A stretch of 64,000 nucleotides of DNA from contig NZ_CP014546.1 in NCBI RefSeq assembly GCF_001579805.1, positions 4,774,001 through 4,838,000 on the forward strand. Direction: 5' to 3'. The position numbers and the translations under genes were made by a program. This document shows, in pieces, positions 29,706 through 39,182 of the stretch (its first letter is position 1; each line of letters starts with the position of its first letter). This DNA comes from Pseudomonas azotoformans. GTDB lineage: Bacteria > Pseudomonadota > Gammaproteobacteria > Pseudomonadales > Pseudomonadaceae. Below the pieces are notes generated by a model. The model did no database searches and had not been told where the DNA came from. It saw only the letters and a list, made by a program, of their open reading frames with translations.

Positions 29706-30695
29706 ATGTCAGCCGTTCAAGGAGGCGCAGGGGAGCCGATGCCGGTCTCGCGAATCATTACGGGAGGATATGGATGCGACCTCGGGCCAGGGGCGCACTG
29801 TCGCGTCACCCGCGTGTCGCTGCAGGACGGGCTGGACATCGTACGGTGGCAAAGCACCTTCGATCAGCCAATCGAATTACCCTTGCAGGACGACAGCGAC
29901 TGCATCCATTTCAGCTTCACCAACCTGCTCAAGGGCAAGGCCTCGTGCAGTTTTCAAGAGGGGCGTCGGCAACGGCGCTATTCGATTGACGAGGGCGCCG
30001 GCAGTATCAGCTTTGGTCGTTGCCGCCACGGTCTTTACCACCAGCACGGCGAGATCGATAACATCACCGTGATGATTCGTCCTGAAGTGCTTGAGCAATG
30101 GGAGCTGAAACTCGACCCGCGGCTGAACAAAGCGCTGGCCTGTGACCATTGCTTTCTCGATGGTCACCGCAGTGGCGAAATGAGCGCGACTGCGCACCTG
30201 CTAGGCGCCGCCATGGACCAAGGTGCTGGCCTGACAACGGCCCAGCCGCGCAGCAACCTATGGCTTTACGGGCAGAGCGTTACACTGGTGAGCTTGTTCC
30301 TGGAAGTACGCCAGGACGCCGAATGCACCTGCCGCGTCAGCAACACCGACCGCCAACGGCTGGTACGTGCCCGTGAGCGTCTGCTTGAAGACCTGGGCAA
30401 GGCGCCGAGCCTGTCGGAGCTGGCGCGTGAGTCCGGGTTGAGCCAACCCAAGCTGACGCGCGGGTTTCGGCAACTGTTCTTCAACAGTGTCTACGGCGTA
30501 TTCCAGCAAGCACGCATGATCCAGGCACGCAGCCGCTTGATGAGCGGCGATGAATCCGTGATGCGCATCGCCTCGGACCTGGGCTACGCCAATGCCAGTC
30601 ATTTTGCGACGGCGTTTCGTAAGCAGTTCGGAATCAACCCGTCGACACTCAAGCACGGGGGGAGGAGCAAATCACTGGGTATTAATGCGTCATAA
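29706..30695 (+). CDS. AraC-family regulator, PchR/YbtA type
   Basis: A 329-aa regulator. The C-terminal ~100 residues contain two helix-turn-helix units: SLSELARESGLSQPKLTRGFRQ, then MRIASDLGYANASHFATAFRKQFG, with the family end GINPSTLK. The N-terminal ~200 residues match the layout of PchR/YbtA sensor domains, which bind the ferri-siderophore and activate biosynthesis and receptor genes. AGGAG lies seven bases before the ATG. Divergent from receptor copy 2. Expected to switch the locus on when the loaded metallophore is taken up, under Fur control. The ligand is inferred from family and position. Confidence 0.9.
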   Translation: MSAVQGGAGEPMPVSRIITGGYGCDLGPGAHCRVTRVSLQDGLDIVRWQSTFDQPIELPLQDDSDCIHFSFTNLLKGKASCSFQEGRRQRRYSIDEGAGSISFGRCRHGLYHQHGEIDNITVMIRPEVLEQWELKLDPRLNKALACDHCFLDGHRSGEMSATAHLLGAAMDQGAGLTTAQPRSNLWLYGQSVTLVSLFLEVRQDAECTCRVSNTDRQRLVRARERLLEDLGKAPSLSELARESGLSQPKLTRGFRQLFFNSVYGVFQQARMIQARSRLMSGDESVMRIASDLGYANASHFATAFRKQFGINPSTLKHGGRSKSLGINAS

Positions 30696-30771
30696 ACGAA
30701 GATGTGCCTAAGCGCTCTGATTTCGTTGGACGCACAGGTGGGTGCGGCATGGAGCTGAGGCCAAGCATTTA

Positions 30772-31686
30772 CTAGAGGCTGTCGGGGTCGCCAAAGAACA
30801 TCTGGATTCTCGACCGCAACCACCGTTCTCCCGGATCATTATCCTGAGACCCCCGCCACGCCATATGCAGCTCAAAGCTGCGCACCGGCAACGGCGGATC
30901 CTCCGCACGCAAGCCACCCGCCGAGGTCAGCGCCTCGGCCGCATAGTCTGGCACGGTCGCCAGAATATCCGTGCCTGCCAGCAAAGTGCCCAAGCCGTTG
31001 AACTGCGGCACGGCCAATACCACGTGGCGTTTGCGGTCGAGTTTCTCGAGTTCTTCGTCAATAAACCCGCTCAAGTCACCGGCAAACGACACCAGCGCGT
31101 GGGGGCGGGCGCAGAAGTCGTCCAGGCTGAGGGAGCCCGGTACGCTGTCGGCGCGCAGCAGTTTTGGCAGGCTGCGACGCAGCACTTTGCGTTTGGCGTT
31201 GGCCGGCAGGTCGGCGGTGTAGCTGACGCCGATGGAGATTTCGCCGGAGGCCAGCAGGCCAGGCATGAGGATGTAGTTGACGCGACGCACCACCAGCACG
31301 ATGCCGGGGGCTTCGGCACGAAGGCGTTTGAGCAGTTGGGGCAGCAGGGCGAATTCCACGTCATCGGACAGGCCAATGCGGAACACTGCCGTGCTGGTGG
31401 CCGGGTCGAACTCGGCGGCGCGGCTGACGGCGGTGGAAATCGAGTCCAGGGCCGGGGAGAGCAGGGCGAAGATTTCTACCGCCCGGGCCGATGGCTCCAT
31501 GCTGCGGCCGGTGCGCACGAACAAAGGGTCATCAAACAGCCCGCGCAGGCGTGACAAGGCCGCGCTGATGGCCGGCTGGCCGAGGAACAATTTCTCGGCG
31601 GCGCGGGTCACACTGCGCTCATGCATCAAGGTTTCGAATACGATCAAGAGGTTAAGGTCGACACGACGCAGGTCGTTACGGTTCAT
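30772..31686 (-). CDS. LysR-family transcriptional regulator
   Basis: A 304-aa regulator. The start is taken at the ATG at 31686 (MNRNDLRRVDLNLL), since LysR proteins begin just before the D-LNLL motif; the frame is open to 31749. The helix-turn-helix is RSVTRAAEKLFLGQPAISAALSRLR, followed by a substrate-binding domain of normal length. Divergent from the dehydrogenase gene at 31934 with 247 bases between, the usual LysR arrangement, so that gene is the likely target. Convergent with the AraC-type regulator; no clear terminator between. Effector unknown. Confidence 0.9.
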   Translation of the reverse strand: MNRNDLRRVDLNLLIVFETLMHERSVTRAAEKLFLGQPAISAALSRLRGLFDDPLFVRTGRSMEPSARAVEIFALLSPALDSISTAVSRAAEFDPATSTAVFRIGLSDDVEFALLPQLLKRLRAEAPGIVLVVRRVNYILMPGLLASGEISIGVSYTADLPANAKRKVLRRSLPKLLRADSVPGSLSLDDFCARPHALVSFAGDLSGFIDEELEKLDRKRHVVLAVPQFNGLGTLLAGTDILATVPDYAAEALTSAGGLRAEDPPLPVRSFELHMAWRGSQDNDPGERWLRSRIQMFFGDPDSL

Positions 31687-31816
31687 CTTGTGTCCTGGAA
31701 GAGTCAGCAAACTTGACGAGAGCGGCCATATGTAAACAATGACCGGCATGAATCTTACGGGGAAAGGCTGGTACTCTGCACAGGATAATTGAGTTTTCCT
31801 ACGATAGCTGAGGTCT

Positions 31817-31834
31817 ATTCCTCACATGCGGAAT
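31817..31834. promoter_or_regulatory. Possible LysR operator (ATTCC-N8-GGAAT)
   Basis: An interrupted dyad, ATTCC then eight bases then GGAAT, lies midway in the divergent region between the LysR gene and the dehydrogenase gene. LysR proteins bind such short dyads in this position, but it is not a clean T-N11-A site and could be chance. Confidence 0.3.
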
Positions 31835-31933
31835 CAATGACAGGCATGTCGACTATTAATGGCGACCGGTGGTCTTACCCGGAAAGCCCAGATAGAGTTC
31901 ATGGCATTAGAGGTTACTTTGACGAGGTTTGCG

Positions 31934-32956
31934 ATGTCCCGCACGATCCGTTTTCACAAGTTTGGTCCGGCCGAGGTGCTCAAATGCGAAGAGCATGCAG
32001 CCGCGCAGCCCGCACCGGGCGAAGTGCAGGTGCGTGTCGAAGCGATTGGCATCAGCTGGTATGACATTCTGTGGCGCCAGAACCTGGCGTCTTCCCATGC
32101 ACGCCTGCCGTCTGGCCTTGGCCATGAGATGGCCGGTGTCGTGGTCGCCGTAGGCGATGGCGTGGATGATTTGACCGTGGGCGATAAAGTGGCCAGTTTT
32201 CCGGCCGAGAGCCCCAATGATTACCCGGTGTATGGCGAACAGATCGTCCTGCCCCGTTCGGCCCTGACCCGGTACCCGGATGTCTTGAGCCCTATCGAGG
32301 CGAGCGTGCACTACACGCCGCTGTTGATTGCCTACTTTGCCTACGTCGACTTGGCACGGGTCAAGCCGGGGCAGTTTGCCTTGGTGACTGACGCCAGCCA
32401 CTGCGCCGGCCCATCCTTTGTGCAACTGGGCAAAGCCCTGGGTGTGCGGGTGATTGCCGCGACCAAAGACAGTGATGAGCGTGAATACCTGCTGTCCCTT
32501 GGTGCCGAGAAAGTCATCGTCACTGAAGAACAGGACCTGCTGATGCAAATCAACAAGTTCACCGACAACCGCGGCGTCGACGTGGTGTTCGACGGTTTGG
32601 GCGGCCCGCAGATGTCGTTGCTCGGCGATGTGCTGGCGCCCCGTGGCAGCCTGGTGTTGTATGGCTTGCAGGGCGGTAACCAGACGCCATTCCCGGCGTG
32701 TGCGGCGTTCCAGAAGAACATTCAGTTCTTCGTGCATTGTATCGGTAACTTCACCGGCAAGCCTGAACTGGGCATTATCCAGGACCAGGTCGCCTTGCAG
32801 CGGGCCTTGCGAGATATCAACCAACTGACCGCCGACCGCGTGTTGGTGCCGCTGAAAACCACGGTGTTTCCGTTCAATCAGTTCGTGGAAGCGCATCGCT
32901 ACATGGACGAATGCCCGTGCCGCGAGCGCGTTGCGTTGCAGGTTGAGGCTGTTTAG
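31934..32956 (+). CDS. Medium-chain dehydrogenase/reductase, quinone-oxidoreductase-like
   Basis: A 340-aa MDR-family enzyme. The start at 31934 follows a GAGG-type ribosome site and begins MSRTIRFHKFG, the usual first strand; upstream in-frame starts give no conserved sequence. It has a GroES-like N-terminal domain (GLGHEMAGVVVAVGDGV near 57-73) and a Rossmann NADP domain with VIAATKDSDEREYLLSLGAEKVI. The structural and catalytic zinc ligands of alcohol dehydrogenases are not present, so it fits the zinc-free NADPH:quinone reductase branch. Divergent from a LysR gene that probably controls it. Substrate unknown. Confidence 0.87.
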   Translation: MSRTIRFHKFGPAEVLKCEEHAAAQPAPGEVQVRVEAIGISWYDILWRQNLASSHARLPSGLGHEMAGVVVAVGDGVDDLTVGDKVASFPAESPNDYPVYGEQIVLPRSALTRYPDVLSPIEASVHYTPLLIAYFAYVDLARVKPGQFALVTDASHCAGPSFVQLGKALGVRVIAATKDSDEREYLLSLGAEKVIVTEEQDLLMQINKFTDNRGVDVVFDGLGGPQMSLLGDVLAPRGSLVLYGLQGGNQTPFPACAAFQKNIQFFVHCIGNFTGKPELGIIQDQVALQRALRDINQLTADRVLVPLKTTVFPFNQFVEAHRYMDECPCRERVALQVEAV

Positions 32957-32962
32957 GGTGTA

Positions 32963-32986
32963 GGAATATTCTCAAATGAGTATTCC
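32963..32986. terminator. Hairpin just after the dehydrogenase gene
   Basis: GGAATA..CTCA..TGAG TATTCC forms an interrupted palindrome starting 7 bases after the stop. There is no U-tract, so it may be a weak terminator or an mRNA end structure. Confidence 0.4.
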
Positions 32987-33093
32987 TCGCTCCTACCTTG
33001 TGGGGCATATGCGCCATTTGAAAGGGCTGAAACTGTAGTGTTCCTCCACGATAAGGCTGGTGTTTTAACGCCTGAATCCTGACTTTTTCCCCC

Positions 33094-33124
33094 ACGCCGC
33101 GCTGGATTCCAGCGCGGCGTTTTC
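33094..33124 (+). terminator. Rho-independent terminator
   Basis: A 13-base arm ACGCCGCGCTGGA (33094-33106) is exactly complementary to TCCAGCGCGGCGT (33108-33120), followed by TTTT. A run of T also precedes it on the other side. Likely the real end of the dehydrogenase transcript. Confidence 0.8.
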
Positions 33125-33664
33125 GTGTGAGCGTGATTCAGGGAGTGTCCGCAAGTCATCTGCACTGGTTTTCGGCAGGGTTCTGTATCTATTAATCATT
33201 ATTCCAGCACTGATAATTGCGCCTTCACTTTCATCTCAAGGACTGAGCAATGATTGAATATCCGACACCACCATTGCGAGTAGTTGAAACTAATCTCGTG
33301 GTAAGCGTCGGGCGCCAGGGAAATACATGCGCCCATGAAAAGACGCAATGCAACAAGTTGGAAAGTTGGTCGCAGTTATTTGTAAGACGCTTCCTTGAAT
33401 AGTTGGTTAGATGCGTGCAAGGGTTTGTCGGAAAGATCCTAGGATCACGATTATGTTCGCCAGGCCCCAGCAAATACGGCGCTTCCGTGTGTTTGCAGGG
33501 CGTGCCCCCCCAATCCGATGGCACTGATGTCATTTTATTGCGTGGTGCTAGTGTCTAGTTATAACCGCACAGGCTGCGCGCATATTTCTTACACGTGTAA
33601 TAGGTCGAGCAAATACTGTCAGCAGTTGCTTGAAACTGAATATCCAAACTCAGGTAATAGAACG
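33125..33664. other. Gene-poor, lower-GC stretch of about 540 bases
   Basis: No convincing gene is seen here. Short open frames exist on both strands (for example minus 33533-33231), but they lack ribosome sites, Pseudomonas codon use and any recognisable motif. Base composition is visibly richer in A and T than the flanks. It may hold the promoter of the gene at 33665 and possibly a small RNA; no specific element can be supported. Confidence 0.5.
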
Positions 33665-35074
33665 ATGAGCACTATTCACGAACAGGCTATGACTTATGTG
33701 TATCAGCAAGTTCTACAGCGCTTGATCGGGCACTTCGCTCGCGAAGAGCGCACGGCACTCCAGTTGTTGGTCCAGCGAATCGTTGTGGCGGCAGGTGGCA
33801 TGGAGCAAGTGGGGGGCTACAAAGTGCTGGTAGTCCATGGCGGTGGCAAAGTGAGTAGCTACACGCTGGCCTTGTTGCGGGCCGCGCAATTGACCATCGC
33901 TGGTCGATCCCCCCGCACCTTTCAACTGCGTGTCGCGACATTACGCCATGCGGGAATGACCGAGGGCATGCTCGACGGCATCAACCAGGGCTACGGTCGC
34001 CTGTTTCTGCACGATGACCCAAGGGTTGACCTGCTGATGGTGGAAAACCAGGAAGTGTTGCCCTTCAACCACTTGCGACCTGTTTCCAGCGTTGGGCGAG
34101 AAATCAGCCAGCGCAACATGTTGATGGTGGGCCATTTGAGTTCAGGCGACTGCCGCGCCACCCTGTGCAGTGATACGTACCTGGCGCTGGGGGATTTCTA
34201 CCAGCGCATCACGACCTGGAATGGTGGGGTGCACGCACTGGTGAGCGGTGACTCCCCGCGCAAGCAAAGTCAGTTCCTTGCCTGGCTCAAGAACACCGCG
34301 TTGGGCGCTGGTATCGCTATACCGCAAGGCTGGCCGTCGTCACTCACCGGTTTGTTCGCGCGCATGGATGAGTGGAGCGACGGGTATTACCGTGATGTGT
34401 ATGGGGAGCATTATGTTGCAAGTGACAACCCCAGCAGAAACGGTCATCGCCACTTGGCTTACATTGGCGTTGCCGATTTGCTGGACGATGTCGACCTTTC
34501 ATCCTCGGCCATGCTCAACGAATTCATGGCCTTCGCACCCGACCCGCAGGAATTTCACTTCAGTCATCCCGCGTATTCCAACCCTCGGCTTATGGCACAT
34601 CTACGTGGGCTGCAAGCCCAGTGCTTGCGGGACCTGGATTACGAGGAGGGGGTACAGCGCTTTATCCAGCAGGTCCCACACTGCATGCCCGATGAACTGC
34701 TTGCGCAGGTGGGGGGGCGCGAAGGTCGCATCCAGTCAGGCGCCTACGCCCAGCAGTTCTTTGGCTTGGACGAGACTCAATTGATTTGCCTGCTGTTTTC
34801 GCCGTTTATCCATCACGGTGAACGCCTGGAAGGCTATTTGCGCCAATGCCACCCAGGCATGCTGGTGGCCTTGCCCGAATTGCACAAGGTCCTGCAAGGC
34901 AAGCCGTCCGCCGACATGCTGCAACAGTGGGTCACTGACACCAGCGGCTTGCCGATGACTTTGTTGCAACACCTCTATCGCAAACGTCCGCTGGGCTATG
35001 CAGGCGGCAAATTGCGCAATGTCGGTACTACGGCCCATGACAGCGCGCAGGCCTGTCAATTGTCCGGACGATGA
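33665..35074 (+). CDS. Unrecognised 469-aa protein, coupled to a MocR-like regulator
   Basis: I do not recognise this family. The start at 33665 (MSTIHEQAMTYV) is preferred because residues encoded upstream (33518 on) are Cys- and Tyr-rich, unlike the rest. There is no signal peptide or membrane segment, so it is probably cytoplasmic. It is a mixed helix/strand protein with a hydrophobic strand and Gly turn early (VLVVHGGGKV, about residues 54-63), a FLHDDPRVDLLMVEN stretch, and many Leu-rich helices in the last third. The stop overlaps the next gene as ATGA, so the two are co-translated and probably act together. No catalytic motif seen. Confidence 0.8.
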   Translation: MSTIHEQAMTYVYQQVLQRLIGHFAREERTALQLLVQRIVVAAGGMEQVGGYKVLVVHGGGKVSSYTLALLRAAQLTIAGRSPRTFQLRVATLRHAGMTEGMLDGINQGYGRLFLHDDPRVDLLMVENQEVLPFNHLRPVSSVGREISQRNMLMVGHLSSGDCRATLCSDTYLALGDFYQRITTWNGGVHALVSGDSPRKQSQFLAWLKNTALGAGIAIPQGWPSSLTGLFARMDEWSDGYYRDVYGEHYVASDNPSRNGHRHLAYIGVADLLDDVDLSSSAMLNEFMAFAPDPQEFHFSHPAYSNPRLMAHLRGLQAQCLRDLDYEEGVQRFIQQVPHCMPDELLAQVGGREGRIQSGAYAQQFFGLDETQLICLLFSPFIHHGERLEGYLRQCHPGMLVALPELHKVLQGKPSADMLQQWVTDTSGLPMTLLQHLYRKRPLGYAGGKLRNVGTTAHDSAQACQLSGR

Positions 35075-36477
35075 CGCTGCGCGGCGAGCGGCAGGCAGAT
35101 TTCGCGTATCAGGCGGTCTATCGCTACATGATCAGCCTGATCAACGAAGTCAGTACTGACGCACGGGTAAAACTGCCCTCCCTGCGACAATTGGCGGGGC
35201 GCTTGAATGTGTCGATTTCAACCGTCCAGTATGCCTACTCGCTGCTTGAAAAAGAGGGCCGGGTCTATTCGGTGGCCAAATCGGGTTATTACGCCTGGCC
35301 GCTCTCGGCAAATCCGCTGGCAGGTGCCAGCGGTGACCTATTGGATCGGCTCTACGCAGCGGCACGGCGCCCAGGCATGGTGGTGCTCAGCGGCGATGAG
35401 CCTGCGCTGCTGGCTTCGCTGGATGGCACGCTGTTGCGCTTGGAGCGAGAACTGGTCCGCCAGTATCCGCAATATCTTCAACCCTGGTCCCAGCCTTGCG
35501 GGGTCTGGGAGCTGCGTGCAGCGCTGGCGGCGCGTTATACGTCGTCGCCGACCCGCTGCTGGCATGCCGATGACGTCTATATCGGCGCCGACCTGCGCGG
35601 CGTATTGGACATCCTCATCGAAGTGTTGGGCCTGAGGGGGGCTGCGGTGATTGTGGAGTCGCCGTGTGATTGGCTGGTCCTGCGCCTGCTTCAGGATGCC
35701 GGGGTGCGTATTATCGAGTTGCCCTGGACGCCAGAAGGGCGACTCGATCTGGTGTGCCTTGATCAATTGTTATGCGCCGAGTCGGTGCATCTGGTGTTGC
35801 TGTCATCCAGGGTCAGTGTGCCAGCCGGAGTTTCCATGCCGCCCCAGGATCGAGTGGCCATCGCGCACATGCTGGATCAGTACGGTTGCTGGTTGCTGGA
35901 GAACGACACCTTTGGCGAACTGGGTTTCCACGAGCCACAGCTCGCGCTGCGCGAGTTGGTGAACCCTGAGCGATTGATGGTGTTTTCCTCGTTCGAGAAA
36001 GTACTGGGCTCGGAAGCGCCCTATGGTTACCTGCTGTCTCGGCGTATGAACAGCGAACTGCAGCGCCATTTCCTGCTGCGCTCCTTTCGCTTGTCGCCGA
36101 TTCGCCAGCGTGCCATTGCCCGTCTTTATCACAGCGGGCGAATCGACCAGCACCTGCGTGGGCTGCGCCTGCAGCTACGTCAGCAGGCAGACGAAATGTG
36201 CGAGCGCCTGGAACAGCATCTGGGGGAGCAAATGGCCTATCGTGCACCCGCTGCGGGAGCGGCGTTCTGGTTGAACGCCACACGACCCGTGGATATGCGC
36301 CAGGTCTTCGAGCGTCTGCTCTCCCAGCAAGTGGTGATTGCCCCTGGCGAACTGTTCAGTATCAGTGGCCTGCATCAGCAGCATTTGCGCCTGAGCCATA
36401 CCTTTCAGGGGCAGCCGAACTTGGATATTGTCCTGGCGGCTCTCAGCGAAGCGTTGCGTAAGGCACAGATAGGATGA
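35071..36477 (+). CDS. MocR-like GntR regulator with aminotransferase-like domain
   Basis: A 468-aa protein. The N-terminal winged helix is GntR type (KLPSLRQLAGRLNVSISTVQYAYSLLEKEGRVYS, in the first 75 residues). The C-terminal ~370 residues follow the fold-type I aminotransferase pattern of MocR proteins. The PLP lysine appears to be Lys310 in SSFEKVLG, and the acidic cofactor residue lies in LLENDTF. The usual PGLR-GY after the lysine is SEAPYGY, so the conserved Arg is missing, and the YPxHQxPxG-like loop is SSRVSVPAG. PLP binding is plausible, ordinary transaminase activity less so. Overlaps the unknown gene upstream by four bases, which is its most likely partner or target. Confidence 0.88.
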   Translation: MTLRGERQADFAYQAVYRYMISLINEVSTDARVKLPSLRQLAGRLNVSISTVQYAYSLLEKEGRVYSVAKSGYYAWPLSANPLAGASGDLLDRLYAAARRPGMVVLSGDEPALLASLDGTLLRLERELVRQYPQYLQPWSQPCGVWELRAALAARYTSSPTRCWHADDVYIGADLRGVLDILIEVLGLRGAAVIVESPCDWLVLRLLQDAGVRIIELPWTPEGRLDLVCLDQLLCAESVHLVLLSSRVSVPAGVSMPPQDRVAIAHMLDQYGCWLLENDTFGELGFHEPQLALRELVNPERLMVFSSFEKVLGSEAPYGYLLSRRMNSELQRHFLLRSFRLSPIRQRAIARLYHSGRIDQHLRGLRLQLRQQADEMCERLEQHLGEQMAYRAPAAGAAFWLNATRPVDMRQVFERLLSQQVVIAPGELFSISGLHQQHLRLSHTFQGQPNLDIVLAALSEALRKAQIG

Positions 36478-36583
36478 TCGCGTGAAGTTTCTCTTACTGC
36501 TGTAGGATCGATAACGTCGCGCAGCAGTCCAACTCTCAGTAAACTGCCAATTTATTCCAAATCCTTCTTTCCGAGGTTTATGC

Positions 36584-38227
36584 ATGACAATCAGTCCTTT
36601 TGCGGGCAAGCCGGCGCCAGCCCAACTGCTGGTGGATATCCCGCGACTGGTCACGGCCTACTACACGGGCCAGCCTGATGCAGCAATCTCCACCCAGCGC
36701 GTGGCATTCGGTACTTCCGGGCACCGTGGTAGCTCGTTTGAACTGAGCTTCAACGAATGGCACGTACTCGCCATCAGCCAGGCCATCTGCCTGTATCGCG
36801 AAGCCCAGGGCATCAACGGCCCGCTGTTCGTCGGCCTGGACACCCACGCACTGTCGACACCTGCTGGTGCCAGCGCCCTGGAAGTGCTGGCTGCCAATGG
36901 TGTGCATGTGATGCTGGCCGAAGGCGATGAGTACACGCCAACGCCTGCGATTTCCCACGCCATCATCTGCTACAACCGTGGCCGCACCAGCGGCCTGGCC
37001 GACGGTATCGTCATCACGCCGTCGCACAACCCGCCGCAGAGTGGCGGCTACAAGTACAACCCGCCGAATGGCGGCCCAGCCGATACCCACGTCACCAAGT
37101 GGATCGAAGCCAAGGCCAACGAACTGTTGGCCAACAAACTCGCCGGGGTCAAGCGCATCACCCACGCCCAGGCACTCAAGGCGGATACCACGCATCGCCA
37201 TGACTACCTCAACAGCTACGTGGCTGACCTGGTCAATGTGATCGACATGGACGCCATCCGCAGCGCCGACCTGCGCCTGGGCGTGGACCCGCTGGGCGGA
37301 GCAGGGGTGCGCTACTGGTCGGCGATTGCCGAGCATTACCGCCTGAACCTGGACGTGGTGAATACCGAAGTCGATTCCACCTTCCGCTTCATGAGCGTCG
37401 ACTGGGACGGCCAGATTCGCATGGACCCGTCCTCCAGCTACGCCATGCAGGGCCTGATTGGTCTCAAGGAACGCTTCGATGTGGCGTTCGCCTGCGATCC
37501 AGATCACGACCGCCACGGCATCGTCACGCCGTCCGGGGGCTTGCTTGCACCCAACAACTACCTGGCGGTGTCCATCGACTACCTGTTCCAGAACCGTCCT
37601 GACTGGCGCGCAGACGCCGCCGTGGGCAAGACCGTGGTCAGCAGCGGCTTGATCGATCGCGTCGCTGCGCGCATTGGCCGTCGTCTGTATGAAGTGCCGG
37701 TTGGCTTCAAGTGGTTTGCTGATGGTCTGTTCGAAGGGTCGTTGGGCTTTGGTGGCGAAGAAAGCGCCGGTGCTTCGTTCCTGCGCAAGGACGGCACTGT
37801 CTGGAGCACTGACAAGGATGGCCTGATCCCGGCGCTGTTGGCCGCGGAAATGACCTCGCGCAAAGGCCAGGATCCGAGCCAGATCTACCGTGGCCTGACC
37901 GACGCATTGGGCGAGCCGTTTGCAATTCGTGTGGATGCCAAGGCTACTCCGGCGCAGAAAGCCCTGCTGGGCAAGCTGTCGCCAGACCAGGTAACGTCTA
38001 CCGAATTGGCCGGTAAAAGCATCCAACAGATCCTCAGCCATGCGCCAGGCAATGACCAGGCGATCGGCGGGTTGAAGGTGATGACTGAAAACGGCTGGTT
38101 TGCCGCACGGCCATCCGGTACTGAGGATATCTACAAGATCTACGCCGAGAGCTTTATTGGTGAGGATCACCTCAAGCAACTCGTGGAAGAGGCGCAGGTG
38201 CTGGTAGACGGTGCTATCAGCCAATAA
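36584..38227 (+). CDS. pgm: Phosphoglucomutase (alpha-D-glucose phosphate specific)
   Basis: A 547-aa enzyme interconverting glucose 1-phosphate and glucose 6-phosphate in the cytoplasm. Phosphoserine loop [11 protein letters not shown] (about 146-156), metal loop DPDHDRHG (about 306-313), sugar-binding [10 protein letters not shown] (about 390-399) and the phosphate-binding end [14 protein letters not shown] are all in order, at the normal length for the bacterial Pgm branch. AGG upstream fits a ribosome site. Single gene, ended by a strong hairpin. It links central metabolism to glycogen, trehalose and envelope polysaccharide precursors. Confidence 0.97.
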   Translation: MTISPFAGKPAPAQLLVDIPRLVTAYYTGQPDAAISTQRVAFGTSGHRGSSFELSFNEWHVLAISQAICLYREAQGINGPLFVGLDTHALSTPAGASALEVLAANGVHVMLAEGDEYTPTPAISHAIICYNRGRTSGLADGIVITPSHNPPQSGGYKYNPPNGGPADTHVTKWIEAKANELLANKLAGVKRITHAQALKADTTHRHDYLNSYVADLVNVIDMDAIRSADLRLGVDPLGGAGVRYWSAIAEHYRLNLDVVNTEVDSTFRFMSVDWDGQIRMDPSSSYAMQGLIGLKERFDVAFACDPDHDRHGIVTPSGGLLAPNNYLAVSIDYLFQNRPDWRADAAVGKTVVSSGLIDRVAARIGRRLYEVPVGFKWFADGLFEGSLGFGGEESAGASFLRKDGTVWSTDKDGLIPALLAAEMTSRKGQDPSQIYRGLTDALGEPFAIRVDAKATPAQKALLGKLSPDQVTSTELAGKSIQQILSHAPGNDQAIGGLKVMTENGWFAARPSGTEDIYKIYAESFIGEDHLKQLVEEAQVLVDGAISQ

Positions 38228-38236
38228 GTAGCCCTT

Positions 38237-38262
38237 GCAGGAGCTGGCAAGCCAGCTCCTGC
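38237..38262. terminator. Perfect 12-base-pair hairpin between convergent genes
   Basis: GCAGGAGCTGGC, AA, GCCAGCTCCTGC. It sits between pgm and the pirin gene, both reading towards it. The sequence is REP-like for Pseudomonas and may serve as a bidirectional terminator. Confidence 0.75.
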
Positions 38263-38268
38263 ATACAT

Positions 38269-38964
38269 TCAGGCGAGGTCGACCAACACAATTTCGCTGT
38301 CTTCAATTGCCGTTACTCGCAACACCTGCTCATCTTCAACCGCGACACCATCTTGAGCTTGTGCACGCAAGCCATTGATTTCAATCACCCCGGTCGCCGG
38401 CACCAAGTAAGCTCGACGCCCGCTGTCCAACCGGTATTCAGCGCTTTCCCCCGCCTTCAGGTTCGCCGCCACCAGGCGTGCATCCGCACGAATGCGCAAG
38501 CTCTCGCCGTCCCCGGCCTTACCACTCGCCAGCGTCACAAAACCCTCCCGGTCACCCTTGGGAAACGGCTTGGCGCCCCAGGAAGGTGGCAAACCGGCTT
38601 CGTTCGGATTAATCCAGATCTGGAAGATTTTGGTCGGCGTGTCCTCAAGGTTGTACTCGCTGTGGGCAATCCCGGTGCCTGCGCTCATCACTTGCACATC
38701 ACCGGCTTCGGTACGGCCTTTATTGCCAAGGTTGTCGGCATGGCTGATCGCGCCTTCGCGCACATAGGTGATGATCTCCATGTCGCGGTGTGGGTGCTGC
38801 GGGAAGCCGGTGCCCGGCGCGATAATATCGTCGTTCCACACCCGCAGGTTGCCCCAGTGCATGCGCTTGGGGTCGTGGTACTCGGCAAACGAAAAGTGGT
38901 GATGAGCGTCAAGCCAGCCGTGGTGGGCGCCGCCCAGGGAAGTGAAAGGTCGAAGTTCAAGCAT
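38269..38964 (-). CDS. Pirin-family protein (YhhW-like bicupin)
   Basis: A 231-aa pirin. The N-terminal cupin carries the metal ligands in HPHRDMEIITYV and in AGTGIAHSEYN, the His/His and Glu/His set of pirins; the C-terminal cupin is degenerate as usual. E. coli YhhW has quercetinase activity in vitro, while other pirins act on regulation; the role here is open. AGGAGA lies eight bases before the ATG at 38964. Single gene, cytoplasmic. Confidence 0.9.
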   Translation of the reverse strand: MLELRPFTSLGGAHHGWLDAHHHFSFAEYHDPKRMHWGNLRVWNDDIIAPGTGFPQHPHRDMEIITYVREGAISHADNLGNKGRTEAGDVQVMSAGTGIAHSEYNLEDTPTKIFQIWINPNEAGLPPSWGAKPFPKGDREGFVTLASGKAGDGESLRIRADARLVAANLKAGESAEYRLDSGRRAYLVPATGVIEINGLRAQAQDGVAVEDEQVLRVTAIEDSEIVLVDLA

Positions 38965-39182
38965 GATCGTCTCCTGTGAATGGCCCTATGATCCTGCAGC
39001 TCATGATCGATAAAAAGCGTAAAAACTGCCTGATTCCTATCAGTCGATTAGATTGGTTAGTGGCGCTTTGACTTTCAGTTCATCGCCTAACTGCATGACG
39101 GCAAAGCAATTGGCTGGAACTGAGCGTCGATTCCGGCGACCATGGCGCACTTGTTTGAACCCAGCTCATCGCAGGAGTCCGC

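Noticed and set aside
33180..33215. Fur-like AT-rich word (AATCATTATT) in the gap before the 469-aa gene
   Set aside because: It is about 12 of 19 matches at best, in AT-rich DNA where such matches are expected by chance, and the downstream gene has no iron link.
33231..33533. 100-aa minus-strand open frame in the gene-poor gap
   Set aside because: No ribosome site, atypical codon use and no recognisable sequence; chance open frame is more likely.
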